Shown one piece after another: positions 62,095 to 64,000 of a DNA stretch of 64,000 nucleotides; position 1 is the first letter of the stretch, and each line of letters starts with the position of its first letter. Both the position numbers and the translations under genes were made by a program. The stretch is from the NCBI GenBank assembly GCA_009840545.1, contig VXNM01000010.1, positions 434,001-498,000 on the forward strand, in the 5' to 3' direction. Source of the stretch: Gammaproteobacteria bacterium. GTDB lineage: Bacteria > Pseudomonadota > Gammaproteobacteria > Pseudomonadales > Azotimanducaceae. Under the pieces are notes generated by a model. That model ran no database searches, had not been told where the DNA came from, and was given only the letters and a program-made list of their open reading frames with translations.

Positions 62095-64000
62095 CTACCA
62101 AACGTCGATTAACGGCGTTCGATACTGGGTTTCGGATTCTAGAGGCGCGCCTGCTTTCATCCCTGCCATTAGCCACTTTCGGGTGTCCGCAGGGTCTATC
62201 ACATCGTCCACTTCGAAAACATGACCCGCATTTAGTCCTTTGCCTCGGTCATACGCGGCTTTGACCATGTTTTCGTATGCCGTAGTTCGTTCCTTAAGGT
62301 CTGTGATAGCTTCGAGCCTCGCTCGCTGACCCAACTTGACCTGACCTTCCAGCCCCATGCCCCCAAACTCACTTGTAGGCCATGCCACTACGAAAGCGGG
62401 CAATCGGTGATTTCCACCTCCCATAGCCTGTCCACCTAGTCCGTAGGACTTTCGCAGGATCACCATGTATGTAGGAACCCGAATATTGGCTCCTATCACA
62501 AACATTCTTGCCGAATGGCGTACCAAACCAGTCTTCTCGACCTCAGGGCCGACCATGATTCCCGGACAGTCGCATAGCAAAAGCAAGGGAATCTGGAATG
62601 CGTCGCACGTCTTCATGAACCGGGCGGCCTTGTCTGCGGCGGGGCTATCAATCGCCCCTGATATGACCGCTGGGTTGTTGGCTATGACTCCTACCGGACG
62701 TCCCTCAATGCGAATGAACGAGGTAATCATCGCGGTTCCAAACTCCGGGCGAAGCTCAAGCACTGAGTCCTTGTCCGCAAGTATTCGAATGAGTTCGCGA
62801 ATGTCGTAGACCCGCAGTCGATTCTCGGGAATCACGTGGCGAAGCAATCGTTGGTCGTTGGCTTTCCACGTGTCGATGGGTCCCTGAAAGTAGGAGAGAT
62901 ATTTCTTAGTTGCCACAACAGCTTCAGCTTCGTCCTCCACGGCGATATCGACAACGCCGCTTGGAATTTGAACTGACATCGGTCCCACTTCCTCTGGGCT
63001 GTAGACTCCCAGACCTCCGCCTTCGATCATGGCGGGACCGCCAATGCCAATGCTTGAGTTCGCCGTCGCAATAATGACGTCGCAACAGCCGAGCAATACG
63101 GCATTCCCCGCAAAGCAAAAGCCAGCGTTGACTCCCACAACGGGAACTCGACCGTGCAACTTGCTCAAGAGTGTCCATGAGGGGGTGTTGAGACCGCCAC
63201 CACCAGAGATTGCTCGAGAACCGCCTCTGCCGGGACGTGCCGCTCGGCTGCCTCCACCTGCTCGGCCTCCGCCTCCCTCGGTGAACAAGACCAGAGGCGA
63301 CTGCAACTTCTCTGCCGTCTGGAACATTCGATCCATCATCTTGTGATTCATGCCGCCTTGCGAACCCGCAAGCACCGAGTAGTCATAGGACATCAAGACA
63401 CAACGCGAGCGTGACTCATCGAATTTGTCCCCGTTAACATGACCCAATCCCATTACGAGTCCATCCGATGGTGCGTAGTCAAGCAATTCGTCAATCGTCC
63501 CGTGCAATCCCTGTCCGATAGCCAACGATCCGTATTGGACAAAGGTCCCATCGTCGGCCAGATCGTAGATGTTCTCCCGTGCTGTCCGTCCGCCCTGGCC
63601 GTGACGTTTCTCTGTTTGCTTCTTCCGTGAGGAGTCTGTGGTGAAGGCACGTCTTCTCTCAACCTCAGCGAGATCGGGTCGTAGTACATCCAAGTCCTTG
63701 GTATCTTCGACAGTGTCCAGCTCACCTTCAACTTGCCCCTCCTGGACGACAAGTAGGACTGTATCCTCTGGCACAGCGTCGCCTTCCGCTATGAGAATTT
63801 CCGAGATAGTCCCACTTACCGGCGCTTTCACAACGTGCTCCATCTTCATGGCATTGAGAAGTATGACCTCCTGTCCCTTTACGACTTTCCGACCTGCGGA
63901 AACGGTTAGAGACAAGATGGTCGACTGCATTGCGGCTCGCACTGGTACTAGACCCTTCGCATAAACCACTTCCGGCTGTTTGTCAGAGCGCTCCTGCTCT
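62095..64000 (-). CDS. Biotin-dependent acyl-CoA carboxylase: biotinyl domain fused to carboxyltransferase (cut by window edge)
   Basis: The frame is open to the right edge, so the gene is probably longer. The visible part has a biotinyl domain ('VRAAMQSTILSLTVSAGRKV' with the biotin-attachment site in LLNAMKMEHVV) and then a full carboxyltransferase: 'RENIYDLADDGTFVQYGSLA' and 'YDYSVLAGSQGGMNHKMMDR', 'ANSSIGIGGPAMIEGGGLGV' and 'LLLCDCPGIMVGPEVEKTGL', ending 'ADTRKWLMAGMKAGAP' and DVW. Single-chain carboxylases (biotin carboxylase - biotinyl - carboxyltransferase) of about 1100 residues have this order, so a biotin carboxylase part is expected upstream. The substrate may be acetyl-, propionyl- or a longer acyl-CoA. 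A Gly/Arg/Ser-rich insertion lies between 'LFTEGGGGRAGGG' and 'LNTPSWTLLSKLHG'. Confidence 0.88.
   Translation of the reverse strand, partial: EQERSDKQPEVVYAKGLVPVRAAMQSTILSLTVSAGRKVVKGQEVILLNAMKMEHVVKAPVSGTISEILIAEGDAVPEDTVLLVVQEGQVEGELDTVEDTKDLDVLRPDLAEVERRRAFTTDSSRKKQTEKRHGQGGRTARENIYDLADDGTFVQYGSLAIGQGLHGTIDELLDYAPSDGLVMGLGHVNGDKFDESRSRCVLMSYDYSVLAGSQGGMNHKMMDRMFQTAEKLQSPLVLFTEGGGGRAGGGSRAARPGRGGSRAISGGGGLNTPSWTLLSKLHGRVPVVGVNAGFCFAGNAVLLGCCDVIIATANSSIGIGGPAMIEGGGLGVYSPEEVGPMSVQIPSGVVDIAVEDEAEAVVATKKYLSYFQGPIDTWKANDQRLLRHVIPENRLRVYDIRELIRILADKDSVLELRPEFGTAMITSFIRIEGRPVGVIANNPAVISGAIDSPAADKAARFMKTCDAFQIPLLLLCDCPGIMVGPEVEKTGLVRHSARMFVIGANIRVPTYMVILRKSYGLGGQAMGGGNHRLPAFVVAWPTSEFGGMGLEGQVKLGQRARLEAITDLKERTTAYENMVKAAYDRGKGLNAGHVFEVDDVIDPADTRKWLMAGMKAGAPLESETQYRTPLIDVW

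Noticed and set aside
1-64000. CRISPR arrays, tRNA or rRNA genes, attachment sites
   Set aside because: I looked in the intergenic gaps for regularly spaced repeats, tRNA T-loop sequence and rRNA motifs and saw none; a dedicated search could still find a small RNA.

Overview
The window looks like a piece of chromosome from a Gammaproteobacterium, probably a marine or otherwise uncultured lineage, with roughly balanced base composition. The evidence is the gammaproteobacterial neighbourhood dsbA - cytochrome c4 - engB - polA - DUF2782 - thrB, the purE-tsaC-aroE run, the YejABE-type peptide importer, a family B DNA polymerase and a cytochrome c'/b561 pair. Genes for the late mevalonate pathway and for ergothioneine synthesis are less usual for the class. 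I saw no rRNA, tRNA, CRISPR array or replication origin.

Layout. 0-3.7 kb (minus strand): an amidase, diphosphomevalonate decarboxylase, phosphomevalonate kinase and the start of exonuclease III form a tightly coupled run. 4.5-6.2 kb: a secreted fusion of a carboxypeptidase-regulatory-like domain, a heme-c motif and a Vgb-like propeller. 6.3-13.4 kb: two tandem DsbA oxidoreductases, cytochrome c4, EngB, a PolA whose proofreading carboxylates appear to be lost, DUF2782 and homoserine kinase. 13.6-16.4 kb: a TonB-dependent receptor. 16.4-20.6 kb: a PIN-toxin remnant, egtBD and an ECF sigma factor with a long uncharacterised C-terminal extension. 20.7-23.9 kb: SCO, SURF1, AroE, TsaC and PurE. 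24.1-28.3 kb: yejABE without an adjacent ATPase gene. 28.4-36.8 kb: an SDR, PolB, an NTF2-like protein, an aldo/keto reductase, a PH-domain membrane pair, and cytochromes b561 and c'. 36.9-45.7 kb: a YhaN/YhaO-like repair ATPase-nuclease pair, an M3 peptidase and a Gfo/Idh/MocA oxidoreductase.

45.8-62.0 kb is an accessory region. Its main feature is a tandem family of four intact genes of about 634 codons, plus a decaying fifth copy. Each encodes an N-terminally membrane-anchored, all-helical repeat protein of unknown function (recurring 'W-A-x-S-D-P-R-A-A-L' units). This is the best candidate for an undescribed system in the window. It is followed by a broken AAA/DUF4143 ATPase gene, an AT-rich ABC exporter pair, an IS1595-type transposase fragment, two tandem HNH nucleases with different N-terminal domains, and an intact hicB beside a frameshifted hicA. 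The many broken genes point to repeated insertion and decay at this site. The window ends inside a biotin-dependent acyl-CoA carboxylase that joins a biotinyl domain to a carboxyltransferase.

Working together: the DsbA pair and cytochrome c4 serve envelope thiol and electron chemistry; SCO and SURF1 serve cytochrome oxidase assembly, although no oxidase subunit genes are present; EgtB and EgtD make hercynine and its sulfoxide conjugate on the way to ergothioneine; the two mevalonate enzymes convert phosphomevalonate to isopentenyl diphosphate.
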